Shown: positions 45,484 through 54,331 of the stretch, one piece after another
How positions within the stretch are numbered: position 1 is the first letter of the stretch
Layout of the letters: each line of letters starts with the position of its first letter
NCBI RefSeq assembly: GCF_001238275.1
Contig: NZ_LGTB01000023.1
Span: 62,001-126,000, forward strand
Reading direction: 5' to 3'
Origin: Bradyrhizobium viridifuturi
GTDB lineage: Bacteria > Pseudomonadota > Alphaproteobacteria > Rhizobiales > Xanthobacteraceae
DNA: 64,000 nt
Position numbers and translations under genes: made by a program
The notes under the pieces: model-generated
The model's database searches: none
Told to the model about the DNA's origin: nothing
Seen by the model: only the letters and a program-made list of their open reading frames with translations

Positions 45484-47088
45484 CTACTGCTTCGGCTGGC
45501 CGAAATCGAGCGGCGGCAGCTCGATCTGCGGCACCTCGATCTTGACCTTGTTGAGGTCGACGTCGAGCGGCTTGTCGAGCAGGCCGGTGACGACGACCGG
45601 GAATGCGATCACCAGCGCCACCATGATCGCCTGCAACCCGATCCAGGGCATCGCGCCCCAGTAGATGTCGGAGCTCTTCACTTCCTTCGGTGCCACGCCA
45701 CGCAGATAGAACAGCGCGAAGCCGAACGGCGGATGCAGGAACGAGGTCTGCATGTTGACGCAGAGCATCACGCCGAACCAGATCAGCGCGGCATCCGGGC
45801 CGACCACCGGCGCCAGCACCTTCTGGGCGATCGGCGCGATCATTGGCAGGATGATGAAGGCGATCTCGAAGAAGTCGAGGAAGAACGCCAGGAAGAAGAT
45901 GAAGATGTTGATGAAGATCAGGAAGCCCCAGACACCGCCGGGCAGCGAGGTCAGATGGTGCTCCAGCCAGGTGCCGCCGGACACGCCGAGGAACACCACC
46001 GAGAAGCAGGTCGATCCGATCAGGATGAAGGTGACCATGCAAGTGATGCGCATGGTGGTCTCGTAGCCCTGCTTGATCAGGTCGCGCAGATCCGGGATCT
46101 TCACGGCCTCGAGGCAGATCCAGACCACCGCGAGATAGGTGATCGCGAAGGCGAGCCTGAAGATCAGGTTCTCGGCGTAGAGCATCGCGACGATGGTGCC
46201 GATGCCACCGGCGATCACGCCGACGATGAGCACCTTGCGCCCGTTCGCGCTGAAATCTTTGTGGTGGATCGCAGCGAGCACGATGGCGCCGACCGCGCCC
46301 ATCGCGCCGGCTTCGGTCGGGGTGGCAAGGCCCATCATCATGGTGCCGAGCACGACGAAGATCAGCACGGCCGAGGGGATGATGCCGAGCAGGCACTTCT
46401 TCCACAGCGCCCAGCCGGTCAGCGTGCGGGCCTCGACCGGCACGGCAGGGACGTGGCTCGGCTTGAAGACGCCGAGCAGGAAGGTGTAGCCGGCGAACAG
46501 CATGATCTGGAACACCGACGGTCCCCACGCGCCGAGATACATGTCGCCGACCGACTTGCCGAGCTGGTCGGCGAGCACGATCAGGACGAGGGAGGGAGGG
46601 ACAAGTTGCGTGATAGTGCCGGAGGCGGCGAGCACGCCGGTGATGTAGCGGATGTTGTAGCCGTAGCGGATCATCACCGGCATCGAGATCAGCGCCATCG
46701 CGATCACCTGCGCCGCCACCGTACCGGTGATGGCGCCGAGGATGAAGCCGACGATGATCACGGAATAGCCGAGGCCGCCGCGGATCGGGCCGAACAGCTG
46801 GCCCATCGAATCCAGCATGTCCTCGGCGAGCCCGCATCTCTCCAATATCGCGCCCATGAAGGTGAAGAAGGGGATCGCGAGCAGCAGCTCGTTGGACAGC
46901 ACGCTGCCGAAGATGCGGCCCGGGATCGCCTGCAGGAAGTTGAGGTCGAAGAAGCCGAGATAGATCGACAGAAACCCGAACGACAGGCCGACCGCGGCCA
47001 GCGTGAACGCCACCGGATAGCCGACCAGCATCGCAATGATCAGGCCGCCGAACATCAGCGGCGGCATCATCTCCAGCGTGATCGTCAT
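45484..47088 (-). CDS. TRAP transporter large permease, DctM (FcbT3 class)
   Basis: 534 residues, a little longer than most DctM proteins, with about 12-13 membrane helices. Family segments: LLAIPFFTFMGAILERCG, GAITGTVAAQVIAMALISMPVMI, VLAASGTITQLVPPSLVLIVLA, ATPTEAGAMGAVGAI and the hydrophilic tail ending PPLDFGQPKQ. It is the Na+-driven translocation subunit. Its start overlaps the DctQ stop by 4 bases. No binding-protein gene is adjacent; the two FcbT1-type binding proteins of the window lie at 32017 and 33351. Confidence 0.94.
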   Translation of the reverse strand: MTITLEMMPPLMFGGLIIAMLVGYPVAFTLAAVGLSFGFLSIYLGFFDLNFLQAIPGRIFGSVLSNELLLAIPFFTFMGAILERCGLAEDMLDSMGQLFGPIRGGLGYSVIIVGFILGAITGTVAAQVIAMALISMPVMIRYGYNIRYITGVLAASGTITQLVPPSLVLIVLADQLGKSVGDMYLGAWGPSVFQIMLFAGYTFLLGVFKPSHVPAVPVEARTLTGWALWKKCLLGIIPSAVLIFVVLGTMMMGLATPTEAGAMGAVGAIVLAAIHHKDFSANGRKVLIVGVIAGGIGTIVAMLYAENLIFRLAFAITYLAVVWICLEAVKIPDLRDLIKQGYETTMRITCMVTFILIGSTCFSVVFLGVSGGTWLEHHLTSLPGGVWGFLIFINIFIFFLAFFLDFFEIAFIILPMIAPIAQKVLAPVVGPDAALIWFGVMLCVNMQTSFLHPPFGFALFYLRGVAPKEVKSSDIYWGAMPWIGLQAIMVALVIAFPVVVTGLLDKPLDVDLNKVKIEVPQIELPPLDFGQPKQ

Positions 47089-47624
47089 TGCGTCGGCCTC
47101 TCATACTTCGCGTCGATGGTCACATAGCCCTGCAGCGCGGCGATCCGCTTGATCACCTCTGAGACGCCTTGCAACGCAAGCATCACGAAGCCGGACGGGA
47201 TAACGAACTTGATAGGCCAGCGCAGCAGGCCGCCGGCATTGCCGCTCATCTCGCCGACCGCATAGGCCTGGTAGAAGAACGGCCAGGACAGATAGGCGAG
47301 CAGCAGGCAGGCCGGGATCAGGAAGAACAAGGTGCCGATCATGTCGAGCCAGAGCTGGCCGCGCTCGGACAGCATCAGATAGAGGATCTCGACGCGCACA
47401 TGCTCGTTGCGCTTGAAGGTGTAGGAGGCGCCGAACATCACGAGGATCGCGAACATGTACCACTGCGCCTCGAGCCAGCCGTTCGAGGAGTAGCTGAACG
47501 CATACCGGATCATGGCGTTGCCGGCGCTGACCAGGCAGGCGATCAGCACGAGCAGGTTGCAGACGTAGCCGATCTTCTCATTGAGGCGGTCGATGGCCTG
47601 ACTTAGTGCCAACATTGGGCGCAT
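47085..47624 (-). CDS. TRAP transporter small permease, DctQ (FcbT2 class)
   Basis: 179 residues with four membrane segments (for example CNLLVLIACLVSAGNAMIRYA, MFAILVMFGASYTF, MIGTLFFLIPACLLLAYL and IPSGFVMLALQGV) and the conserved NEHVRVEILY. ATG 47624 follows GGAG at 6 bases; GTG 47627 just before it is also possible. It overlaps DctM by 4 bases, as usual in this family, and forms the integral membrane complex with it. Confidence 0.93.
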   Translation of the reverse strand: MRPMLALSQAIDRLNEKIGYVCNLLVLIACLVSAGNAMIRYAFSYSSNGWLEAQWYMFAILVMFGASYTFKRNEHVRVEILYLMLSERGQLWLDMIGTLFFLIPACLLLAYLSWPFFYQAYAVGEMSGNAGGLLRWPIKFVIPSGFVMLALQGVSEVIKRIAALQGYVTIDAKYERPTQ

Positions 47625-47966
47625 CACGATCTCCGCGGTCGCGCGATCTGCGCACCGAATATCTTCTCAAGCATCATCTGGCCGCCGCGCGCATGCGCAC
47701 GGAGCCACGGCTCACTTTCAGGAGCAGTTGCAAGCGATCGTCCTCCCCCGAAATGCGCTTCCGCCGTTGTTAGCTGCTCTTGGCTGCCGGATCGTCGACA
47801 ACCGACGGGCAGCGGCCTGTCCGGCCTGGCAAGCGTGAAAGCCGGGGCACCAAATCAGCGCCGCGGAACGCCGTCAATCGGAAAATGGGCAAATTGACGC
47901 CGCGGCAAACCGTTGTCCCGCCTTGGTAATCGGGGGACGAAGCAGGCGTCGGGAGAGGGCTTCGGA
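47625..47966. other. Intergenic region, nothing recognised
   Basis: About 340 bases between the divergent ends of DctQ and the moaA stop. It holds the DctQ promoter presumably, but I see no gene, no strong dyad and no terminator with a T-run here. Confidence 0.5.
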
Positions 47967-49001
47967 CTAGCCGCCGGTCACGCTCATGTGGCGGCTGACG
48001 CTCGGGCGGTTATGGCGGCGGTCGATGATGAAGTCGTGCCCCTTCGGCTTCAGTCCGATGGCCCGGTCGATGGCCGCCGACAGCAGATCATTATCGGGCG
48101 AAGCGCGCAGCGGGCGACGCAGGTCGGAGGCGTCCTCGTGACCGAGGCAGGTGTGCAGCGTGCCGGTGCAGGTGATCCGCACCCGGTTGCAGGATTCGCA
48201 GAAATTGTGGGTCATCGGCGTGATGAAGCCGAGCTTGCCGCCGGTCTCGGCGATGCGGACATAGCGGGCAGGGCCGCCGGTGTCGTCGGCAAGGTCGGTC
48301 AGCGTGTAGTGCTTCTCGAGCCGCGCGCGCAGCAGTGACAGCGGCACGTACTGATCGATGCGGCCCTCGCCGATGTCGCCCATCGGCATCACCTCGATCA
48401 ACGTCAGCCCCATGCCCTTGCCGTGCGCCCATTCCATCAGCGCGGGAATCTCGTCCTCGTTCATGTTCTTCAGCGCGACCGCATTGATCTTGACCGCGAG
48501 CCCGGCCGAGCGCGCCGCCTCGATGCCCGACAGCACCTTGTCGATGTCGCCCCAGCGGGTGATGGCCCGGAATTTTACGGGGTCGAGCGTGTCGAGCGAG
48601 ACGTTGACGCGGCGCACGCCGCAATCGGCCAGCTCCTGCGCGAAGCGGGCGAGCTGCGAGCCGTTGGTGGTCAGGGTCAATTCGTCGAGCGCGCCGGTCG
48701 AAAGGTGGCGCGACAGCGAACGCACCAGGCCCATCACGTTGCGGCGGACCAGCGGCTCGCCGCCGGTGAGGCGGATCTTGCGCACGCCCTTGGCGACGAA
48801 GGCGGAGCAGAGCCGGTCGAGTTCCTCCAGCGTCAGGAGATCCGCCTTCGGCAGGAACGTCATGTCTTCCGACATGCAGTAGAAGCAGCGCAGGTCGCAG
48901 CGGTCGGTGACGGAGACGCGCAGGTAACGGATCGTCCGGCCGAACGGATCGGTCATCGGACGGAACAGCGTGTCGGGTTGCGCCTGCGTGGATCCGTTCA
49001 T
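47967..49001 (-). CDS. moaA: GTP 3',8-cyclase, molybdenum cofactor biosynthesis
   Basis: 344 residues of a radical-SAM enzyme, converting GTP to 3',8-cH2GTP, the first step to molybdopterin. The SAM-cluster cysteines are C35, C39 and C42 in CDLRCFYC; the C-terminal cluster is in HNFCESCNRVRITC; the C-terminal Gly-Gly tail (SVTGG) needed for MoaA/MoaC action is present. It stands alone here; moaC, moaD and moaE are not in the window. Start ATG 49001. Confidence 0.95.
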   Translation of the reverse strand: MNGSTQAQPDTLFRPMTDPFGRTIRYLRVSVTDRCDLRCFYCMSEDMTFLPKADLLTLEELDRLCSAFVAKGVRKIRLTGGEPLVRRNVMGLVRSLSRHLSTGALDELTLTTNGSQLARFAQELADCGVRRVNVSLDTLDPVKFRAITRWGDIDKVLSGIEAARSAGLAVKINAVALKNMNEDEIPALMEWAHGKGMGLTLIEVMPMGDIGEGRIDQYVPLSLLRARLEKHYTLTDLADDTGGPARYVRIAETGGKLGFITPMTHNFCESCNRVRITCTGTLHTCLGHEDASDLRRPLRASPDNDLLSAAIDRAIGLKPKGHDFIIDRRHNRPSVSRHMSVTGG

Positions 49002-49196
49002 TCAGCTCAAGCCTTGCAATCTGTCGCTGCGTGCCGAGCCGTGGTCGGCCCGCACGCACAATCTATGCATGTTGGCACAACGTCACAATGCGTTCCAAGG
49101 GATGATCCGCAACCTGCAATGCGAATTGCGAAGCGATAGGTGAGGCAGATCGCGCGATGCATGATCGCAATCGCCGATGTGTCTCCACACAATGCA

Positions 49197-49220
49197 GAAA
49201 ACCCGGCCTGCGGCCGGGTT
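49197..49220 (-). terminator. Rho-independent terminator of the lipoprotein gene
   Basis: Perfect 9-base stem AACCCGGCC/GGCCGGGTT with a 3-base loop at 49200-49220, flanked by an A run that becomes TTTT on the minus strand, 26 bases past the stop at 49246. Confidence 0.85.
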
Positions 49221-49245
49221 CTTGTGCACTGCAATCACGCAATGT

Positions 49246-49734
49246 CTAGCGCGTTGGCGCTGGCGCGGCAGCCGGCGGCGGCGCCGCAGCCGGGGCAGGG
49301 AACGCCGCGTCCGGCGCGGCGGCAGGCGCCCCGGCAGCAGCCGGCTTCGGCTTCTTCCGCTTCGGCCGCGGCTTGTGCGCGCGCGGCGGCGGGCCGGCGG
49401 GCTGTAGCTCGGCGAACACCGGGCTCGGATCGAGCGTGGTGGTGGCAGGGCTGCTGAAGTCGCCCGGCGAGCGGGTCACTGTCACCGGCACCGTCGCCGG
49501 CTGGAACTTCGGCATATTGAAGGTGACGGTGAAGTTGCTCTCCGGAGCCGGGATCGACACGGAGCAGGGCGTCTTGCACCCCGGCCCGATCGACGTCTCG
49601 GCGTCGGCGCCTTGCGGGTTCGAATCCAGCTGCACCTGCATCGGTGGCGGCGCGGACTTGAACGAATCCAATGAGAAGGAGGAGCAGCCGGCCAGGCTCA
49701 GCCCGGCGGCCGCAATTACGATGATACGACGCAT
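49246..49734 (-). CDS. Hypothetical lipoprotein with a PEGA-like segment and Ala/Pro-rich tail
   Basis: 162 residues. The signal and lipobox (MRRIIVIAAAGLSLAGCSS) make it a lipoprotein. Residues about 33-90 (VQLDSNPQGADAETSIGPG, then TPCSVSIP) resemble PEGA surface-layer-type repeats. The rest is a basic, Pro/Ala-rich tail (PRPKRKKPKP and later). An exact CtrA box lies about 95 bases upstream. ATG 49734 begins the lipobox signal; the upstream codons have no signal. A rho-independent terminator follows it. No function known; it may be an envelope or cell-cycle-linked protein. Confidence 0.75.
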   Translation of the reverse strand: MRRIIVIAAAGLSLAGCSSFSLDSFKSAPPPMQVQLDSNPQGADAETSIGPGCKTPCSVSIPAPESNFTVTFNMPKFQPATVPVTVTRSPGDFSSPATTTLDPSPVFAELQPAGPPPRAHKPRPKRKKPKPAAAGAPAAAPDAAFPAPAAAPPPAAAPAPTR

Positions 49735-49824
49735 GATCCACACTCTAATGCGGCAATCAGCCACAATCCCCGGCCCGACCATAGGAGCGTCGGAACAGAG
49801 GCGCAACAGGGGGAGGGCTGTTCG

Positions 49825-49839
49825 TTAAAGGATGGTTAA
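49825..49839 (-). promoter_or_regulatory. CtrA box upstream of the lipoprotein gene
   Basis: TTAA-AGGATGG-TTAA exactly matches the CtrA consensus TTAA-N7-TTAA. It lies 91 bases upstream of the lipoprotein start (ATG 49734) and points to cell-cycle control of that gene. Confidence 0.5.
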
Positions 49840-49852
49840 TGGCAAAATCGCA

Positions 49853-49868
49853 TGGCAAAATATTGCCA
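49853..49868. repeat. Inverted repeat downstream of gph
   Basis: TGGCAA and TTGCCA form a perfect 6-base stem with a 4-base centre, 27 bases past the stop of the phosphatase gene. The weak T-content on the minus strand allows a poor terminator; a regulator-binding site is also possible. The sequence TGGCAAAAT is repeated nearby at 49840 and 49853. Confidence 0.35.
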
Positions 49869-49894
49869 AGCGATATCAGTGTGTTGTGAGAATT

Positions 49895-50575
49895 TTATGC
49901 GCCGATGAGGCTGGCGATGGCGTCCGGCAGGTCGCGCATATGGCTGATCAACCGATCCGGCTTCAGCTCGGTCATCGGCACGTCAGTGTAGCCGAAATCG
50001 ACCCCGATCACCGGCACGTTGGCGCGCCGGGCGACCCCGACGTCAGGACCGGCATCGCCGACCATGATGGCGCCCGGCAGCCTACCGCCGGCGCGGACCA
50101 CCGTCTCGCGCAGGAACGCCGGATCGGGCTTGGCGACGCCGAACGTGTCCTGGCCACAGATCGCAGCAAAGCGCGGCGTCAAACCGAGCCGGTCGAGTAA
50201 CAGCTTCGACAGCCACTCCAGCTTGTTGGTGCAGACCGCAAACTGGTGGCCCTTCGCCGCGAGCAGGTCGAGCGTGGTCTCCAGCCCCTCGAACGGACGC
50301 GAGCCGTCGGCGATGTGTTCGGCGTAGAAGTCGACGAAATCCTTGGTCAGACGATCGAGGTCAGCGAGGCTGACCACGCGTCCGTCCACCTCGAGCCCGC
50401 GCTCGAGCAGCTTGCGCGCGCCGGCGCCGATCATGTTGCGCGCCGCCGACAACGGCACCGGCCGCATACCCTCGCGGTCGAGCACGTAATTGAGCGCGCT
50501 GATGAGATCAGGCGCGGTGTCGACCAGCGTGCCGTCGAGATCGAATACAATGATGGGAGGAGACGAGGCGGACAT
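49895..50575 (-). CDS. gph: Phosphoglycolate phosphatase, HAD family
   Basis: 226 residues. HAD motif I is FDLDGTLVDTAPDL with D12 and D14; motif II is in AVCTNKLEW; motif III Lys and IV Asp-Asp in KPDPAFLRETV and VGDAGPDV. It clears 2-phosphoglycolate formed from DNA repair or photorespiration-like oxygenase reactions. The start ATG 50575 gives a typical N-terminus; it has an upstream extension that lacks a HAD start. It is divergent from the SDR gene. Confidence 0.9.
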   Translation of the reverse strand: MSASSPPIIVFDLDGTLVDTAPDLISALNYVLDREGMRPVPLSAARNMIGAGARKLLERGLEVDGRVVSLADLDRLTKDFVDFYAEHIADGSRPFEGLETTLDLLAAKGHQFAVCTNKLEWLSKLLLDRLGLTPRFAAICGQDTFGVAKPDPAFLRETVVRAGGRLPGAIMVGDAGPDVGVARRANVPVIGVDFGYTDVPMTELKPDRLISHMRDLPDAIASLIGA

Positions 50576-50648
50576 CTGTCTTTCGCTATCGGGCAGCGCC
50601 GCGCGATGCAAGAGAAGATGCTAGTGTCGCGCAAAAAGGGAGGCTCGG

Positions 50649-51481
50649 ATGCGGGAACTTGCCGGAAAAGCCGCTTTTGTCACCGGCGCGGCCAGCGGAA
50701 TCGGACTGGCCATGGCAACCGCGTTCGCGCGCGAGGGCATGAAGGTGATGCTCGCCGACATCGAAACCCACGCGCTGGACAAGGCCGTCGACACGCTGCG
50801 GGCCGGCGGCGGGGATGTCCGTGGCGTGGTTTGCGACGTCGCCGACCCCGGCAGCGTCGACGGCGCGGCGCAGGCCTCGTTCCTCGCTTTCGGGAAGGTC
50901 CATGTCGTCTGCAACAATGCCGGCGTCGCGGGGGGCGGGGGCATCGACCGGATCTCCGTCGACGACTGGCGCTGGGTGATCGACGTCAACCTGATGGGCG
51001 TCGTGCATGGCATCCGGAGCTTCCTGCCGCATATCCGCGCGCACGGCGAGGGCGGCCATATCGTCAACACGGCGTCGATGGCCGGCATGAATGCGGGGCT
51101 CGGCGTGAGCCCGTATTCGGCGTCCAAATTCGCCGTCGTCAGCCTCTCCGAGGGGCTTTCGGCGCAACTGAAGCCGCTCGGGATCGGCGTCAGCGTGCTC
51201 TGCCCGAGCTATGTGCGGACCCGGATCGCGAGAGCGGGCGCAACCGCCCGGAGCAATACGGCCCGCCGCGCCAGCCCGCTCCGGACAGCCCCGCAGCCGC
51301 GCTCATCGCCGAGATCGCGCGCCGCCTGGAGACCGGCCTCGACCCGTCGCTGGTTGCGGCCCAGGTGCTGGCCGCGATCCGCGACGACCAGTTCTACATT
51401 TTTACCCACCCCGGGATGCGAGCCGAGGTCGAGGACCGTTTTGCGGCGATTTTGGCCGCGATGGACGCCGTTTCGGCCTAA
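50649..51481 (+). CDS. Short-chain dehydrogenase/reductase (one frame break)
   Basis: Classical SDR with intact motifs: AAFVTGAASGIGLAMA for cofactor, CDVADP, NNAGVAGGG, NTASMAGMN and YSASKFAVV (Tyr and Lys of the catalytic set). The break is at about 51230, where GCGGAG lacks a G; restoring it gives IAESGRNRPEQYG and a stop at 51481, for 277 residues. Many SDRs of this sort act on hydroxy acids or sterols, and the substrate is unclear. It lies in front of rpiA. The break is likely an error. Confidence 0.88.
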
Positions 51482-51588
51482 GGACGGGTCCGGATGACGC
51501 TATTCCTGTCCGTGAATCGAGGCTAGATATGCGCCCGCCGGGCCGCCCGATGGCGCGCCCGTAACGGACAACCGAGGGGCTATCGGCC

Positions 51589-52287
51589 GTGGACATGAAC
51601 GCACTGAAACGCCAGGCGGCGGCGCGCGCGCTCGAAGAGGTGCGCGACGGCATGAAACTCGGGCTCGGCACCGGGTCGACCGCCAAGCACTTCGTCGAGC
51701 TGCTTGGCGAGAAGGTCCGCTCCGGCATGAAGGTGATCGGCGTGCCGACCTCGGAGGCGACGCGGGCGGACGCGATCCGCTGCGGCGTGCCGCTGACCAC
51801 GCTGGACGAGATCGACCATCTCGACCTCACCATCGACGGCGCCGACGAGATCGACCCCGCGCTCAATCTGATCAAGGGCGGCGGCGGCGCGCTGCTGCGC
51901 GAGAAGATCGTGGCCGCCGCAAGTGATCGCATGATCGTGATCGCCGATGACAGCAAGTGGGTCGACGTGCTCGGCCGCTTCCCGCTGCCGGTCGAGGTGA
52001 TCCCGTTCGGGCTCGCCGCGACGCAGGCTGCGATGGCGCGGGCGTTCCGTGAGGCCGGCGTGTCCGGCCAAATGATCATCCGCAAGGGCAAGGACGGTCA
52101 CGTTTTTGTCACCGATGGCGGCCACTGGATCGTCGATGCCCATCTCGGCCGGATCGGCGACCCGCCGCGTCTTGCGGGTCTGCTCAGCGTCATTCCGGGC
52201 GTGGTCGAACACGGCCTGTTCATCGGGCTTGGCAGCGTCGCCGTCCTGGCCGGCGCACAGGGAATTCGGGTTGTTGAACGGCGATAG
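51589..52287 (+). CDS. rpiA: Ribose-5-phosphate isomerase A
   Basis: 232 residues. Family motifs: LGLGTGSTAKHFVELL for phosphate, VPTSEATRADAIR, IDGADEID with catalytic acid, and KGGGGALLREK with the catalytic Lys. It interconverts ribose-5-phosphate and ribulose-5-phosphate in the non-oxidative pentose phosphate pathway. GTG 51589 is preferred over ATG 51595 because GAGGGG is well spaced from it. It precedes the DUF2059 gene by 23 bases. Confidence 0.95.
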   Translation: MDMNALKRQAAARALEEVRDGMKLGLGTGSTAKHFVELLGEKVRSGMKVIGVPTSEATRADAIRCGVPLTTLDEIDHLDLTIDGADEIDPALNLIKGGGGALLREKIVAAASDRMIVIADDSKWVDVLGRFPLPVEVIPFGLAATQAAMARAFREAGVSGQMIIRKGKDGHVFVTDGGHWIVDAHLGRIGDPPRLAGLLSVIPGVVEHGLFIGLGSVAVLAGAQGIRVVERR

Positions 52288-52310
52288 CGCCGCAAGCAAG
52301 GAGACTTGGA

Positions 52311-52844
52311 ATGAAGCGTTTTTCGGGACTTTTGTCGGCAGCGGCCCTGGCGGCGGGACTGGCGCTCGCGGCAGCGCCGGCCATGGCGCAGCAGCAATTG
52401 CCCCCCATGCCCAAGGTCAAGCAGTCGACGCCCGCGGCGATCGCGGCCGCCAAGGAAATCTTGGCGATGAAGAACGTCGCGGTGATGTATTCCGGCGCCG
52501 TTCCGGGAATCATCGAGAAGACCAAGACCGGCCTGCTGCAGCAGTACCTGAACTACCAGAAGGATCTCGACGAGGTCGCGGTGATCGTCGCCAAGCAATT
52601 CGCGGGCAGCGAGAAGGAGATCGGCGACGGCATGGCGCAGATCTACGCCGCCGAGTTCACCGAGCAGGAGCTCAAGGACCTCGTGACGTTCTACAAGACG
52701 CCGCTCGGTCAGAAGCTTTTGACCGCGGAGCCCACTGCAATCAACGGCTCGCTGCAATATATGCAGCAGTGGGCGCAGCAGTTCGGCGTGATCGTCAACG
52801 GCCAGTTCAAGGCCGAGATGAAGAAGCGCGGCAAGGATATCTGA
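52311..52844 (+). CDS. DUF2059 protein, exported
   Basis: 177 residues with a signal peptide (MKRFSGLLSAAALAAGLALAAAPAMA-QQQ). The DUF2059 segment runs from about residue 100 with YAAEFTEQELKDLVTFYKTPLGQKLL. Proteins of this family are periplasmic helical proteins of unknown role. It is the likely downstream partner of rpiA transcriptionally, and is followed by a palindromic element and gor. Confidence 0.85.
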   Translation: MKRFSGLLSAAALAAGLALAAAPAMAQQQLPPMPKVKQSTPAAIAAAKEILAMKNVAVMYSGAVPGIIEKTKTGLLQQYLNYQKDLDEVAVIVAKQFAGSEKEIGDGMAQIYAAEFTEQELKDLVTFYKTPLGQKLLTAEPTAINGSLQYMQQWAQQFGVIVNGQFKAEMKKRGKDI

Positions 52845-52878
52845 TGGGTTTTTGAGCGCTCTGATGCGCTCCGTGTGA

Positions 52879-52902
52879 CCTCGCCCCGCTCGCGGGGCGA
52901 GG
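52879..52902. repeat. Palindromic REP-like element before gor
   Basis: CCTCGCCCCGC and GCGGGGCGAGG form a perfect 11-base stem with only a TC centre. It sits between the DUF2059 and gor genes with no T-run after it. Its form resembles the short GC-rich palindromic repeats common in rhizobial intergenic DNA; I saw no second copy in the window. Confidence 0.45.
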
Positions 52903-52920
52903 ATGAAAAGAGAGGTACCC

Positions 52921-54306
52921 ATGGCCGAGTTTGACGTCGACCTGTTTGTCATCGGTGGTGGTTCGGGCGGCGTGCGTGCCGCCCGCATCGCTGCCAACTA
53001 TGGCGCGAAGGTCATGGTTGCCGAAGAATACCGGATGGGCGGTACCTGCGTGATCCGCGGCTGCGTGCCGAAGAAGCTGTTCGTGATCGGCAGCCATGTC
53101 CACCAGGAGATCGAGGACGCAGCCGGCTTCGGCTGGAGCATCGGCCAGGTCTCGTTCGACTGGGCGACGCTGGTCGCCAACAAGGACAAGGAGATCGCCC
53201 GGCTCGAGGGCGCCTACACCACCAATGTCGAGAAGTCCGGTGCGCGGATCGTCAAGTCCCGCGCAGTGCTGGAGGATGCCCACACGCTCCGCCTCGCCAC
53301 CGGCGAGAAGGTCACCGCGAAGTACATCCTGATCGCCACCGGCGGCGCGCCCAATCACGGGCCGCATGTCCCCGGCATCGAGCACGTGATCTCCTCCAAC
53401 GAGGCGTTTCATCTCAAGGAGCTGCCGAAGCGGATCGTGATCCAGGGCGGCGGCTACATCGCGCTGGAATTCGCCGGCATCTTCGCCGGCTACGGCTCCG
53501 ACGTGACGGTGGTCTATCGCGGCGACAACATCCTGCGCGGCTTCGACGAGGACGTGCGCAAGCATGTCCGCGCCGAGATGGAGAAGCGCGGCATCACCAT
53601 CATCACCGGCTGCACGGTGACCAAGGTCGACAAGCACGGACGGGACTTCACCGCGCATCTGTCCGGCGGGTCGAGCATTGCCGCCGACCAGGTGATGTTC
53701 GCGATCGGCCGCCATCCCAACGTCGCCAATCTCGGGCTGGAGACGGCAGGCGTCGCCATCAATCCCGCCAATGGCGGCATCCAGGTCGATGGCTGGTCGA
53801 AGACCTCGGTCGACAATATCTACGCGGTCGGTGACGTCACCCACCGCGCGAATCTGACGCCGGTCGCCATCCGCGAGGGCCATGCCTTCGCCGACACCGT
53901 GTTCGGCAAGCGTCCGGTGCAGGTCGACCACGCGACGATCCCGACCGCGGTGTTCTCGCAGCCCGAGGTCGGCACGGTTGGTCTAACGGAAGAAGAGGCG
54001 CGGGCGCAGTTCAGCCACGTCGACATCTACAAGACCGATTTCCGCCCGATCAAGGCGACGATGTCCGGCCGCGACACCCGCGTGCTGATGAAGCTCGTGG
54101 TCGACGGGTCGAGCGACCGCGTGCTCGGCTGCCACATCGTCGGCGACTGCGCCGCCGAGATCACGCAAGTCGTCGCGATCGCCGTGAAGATGAAGGCGAC
54201 GAAAGCGGATTTCGATGCCACCATCGCGCTGCATCCGACCGCATCGGAGGAACTGGTGACGATGCGCACGCCCACCGCCCGCCACGTGCGGCAGGCGGCG
54301 GAGTAG
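52921..54306 (+). CDS. gor: Glutathione-disulfide reductase
   Basis: 461 residues of the two-dinucleotide-binding flavoprotein disulfide reductases. FAD motif VIGGGSGGVRAARIAA; redox cysteines C43 and C48 in GGTCVIRGCVPKKL; NADPH-binding RGDNILRGFDED with the Arg residues that favour NADPH; C-terminal catalytic HPTASEELVT with the His-Glu pair. It regenerates glutathione in the cytosol. ATG 52921 has AGAGAGG upstream and is preferred over the upstream MKREVP start. Confidence 0.94.
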   Translation: MAEFDVDLFVIGGGSGGVRAARIAANYGAKVMVAEEYRMGGTCVIRGCVPKKLFVIGSHVHQEIEDAAGFGWSIGQVSFDWATLVANKDKEIARLEGAYTTNVEKSGARIVKSRAVLEDAHTLRLATGEKVTAKYILIATGGAPNHGPHVPGIEHVISSNEAFHLKELPKRIVIQGGGYIALEFAGIFAGYGSDVTVVYRGDNILRGFDEDVRKHVRAEMEKRGITIITGCTVTKVDKHGRDFTAHLSGGSSIAADQVMFAIGRHPNVANLGLETAGVAINPANGGIQVDGWSKTSVDNIYAVGDVTHRANLTPVAIREGHAFADTVFGKRPVQVDHATIPTAVFSQPEVGTVGLTEEEARAQFSHVDIYKTDFRPIKATMSGRDTRVLMKLVVDGSSDRVLGCHIVGDCAAEITQVVAIAVKMKATKADFDATIALHPTASEELVTMRTPTARHVRQAAE

Positions 54307-54331
54307 GACACCCAGACGAGGCATTCTGCCG

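Noticed and set aside
44875..47127. A 750-codon plus-strand frame opposite the TRAP DctM gene
   Set aside because: It is antisense to a clear permease gene and rich in Asp/His/Arg, the composition of a GC-rich shadow frame.
47625..47966. A molybdenum-cofactor riboswitch near moaA
   Set aside because: The region lies at the 3' side of moaA, and no stem pattern typical of that RNA was seen on either side.
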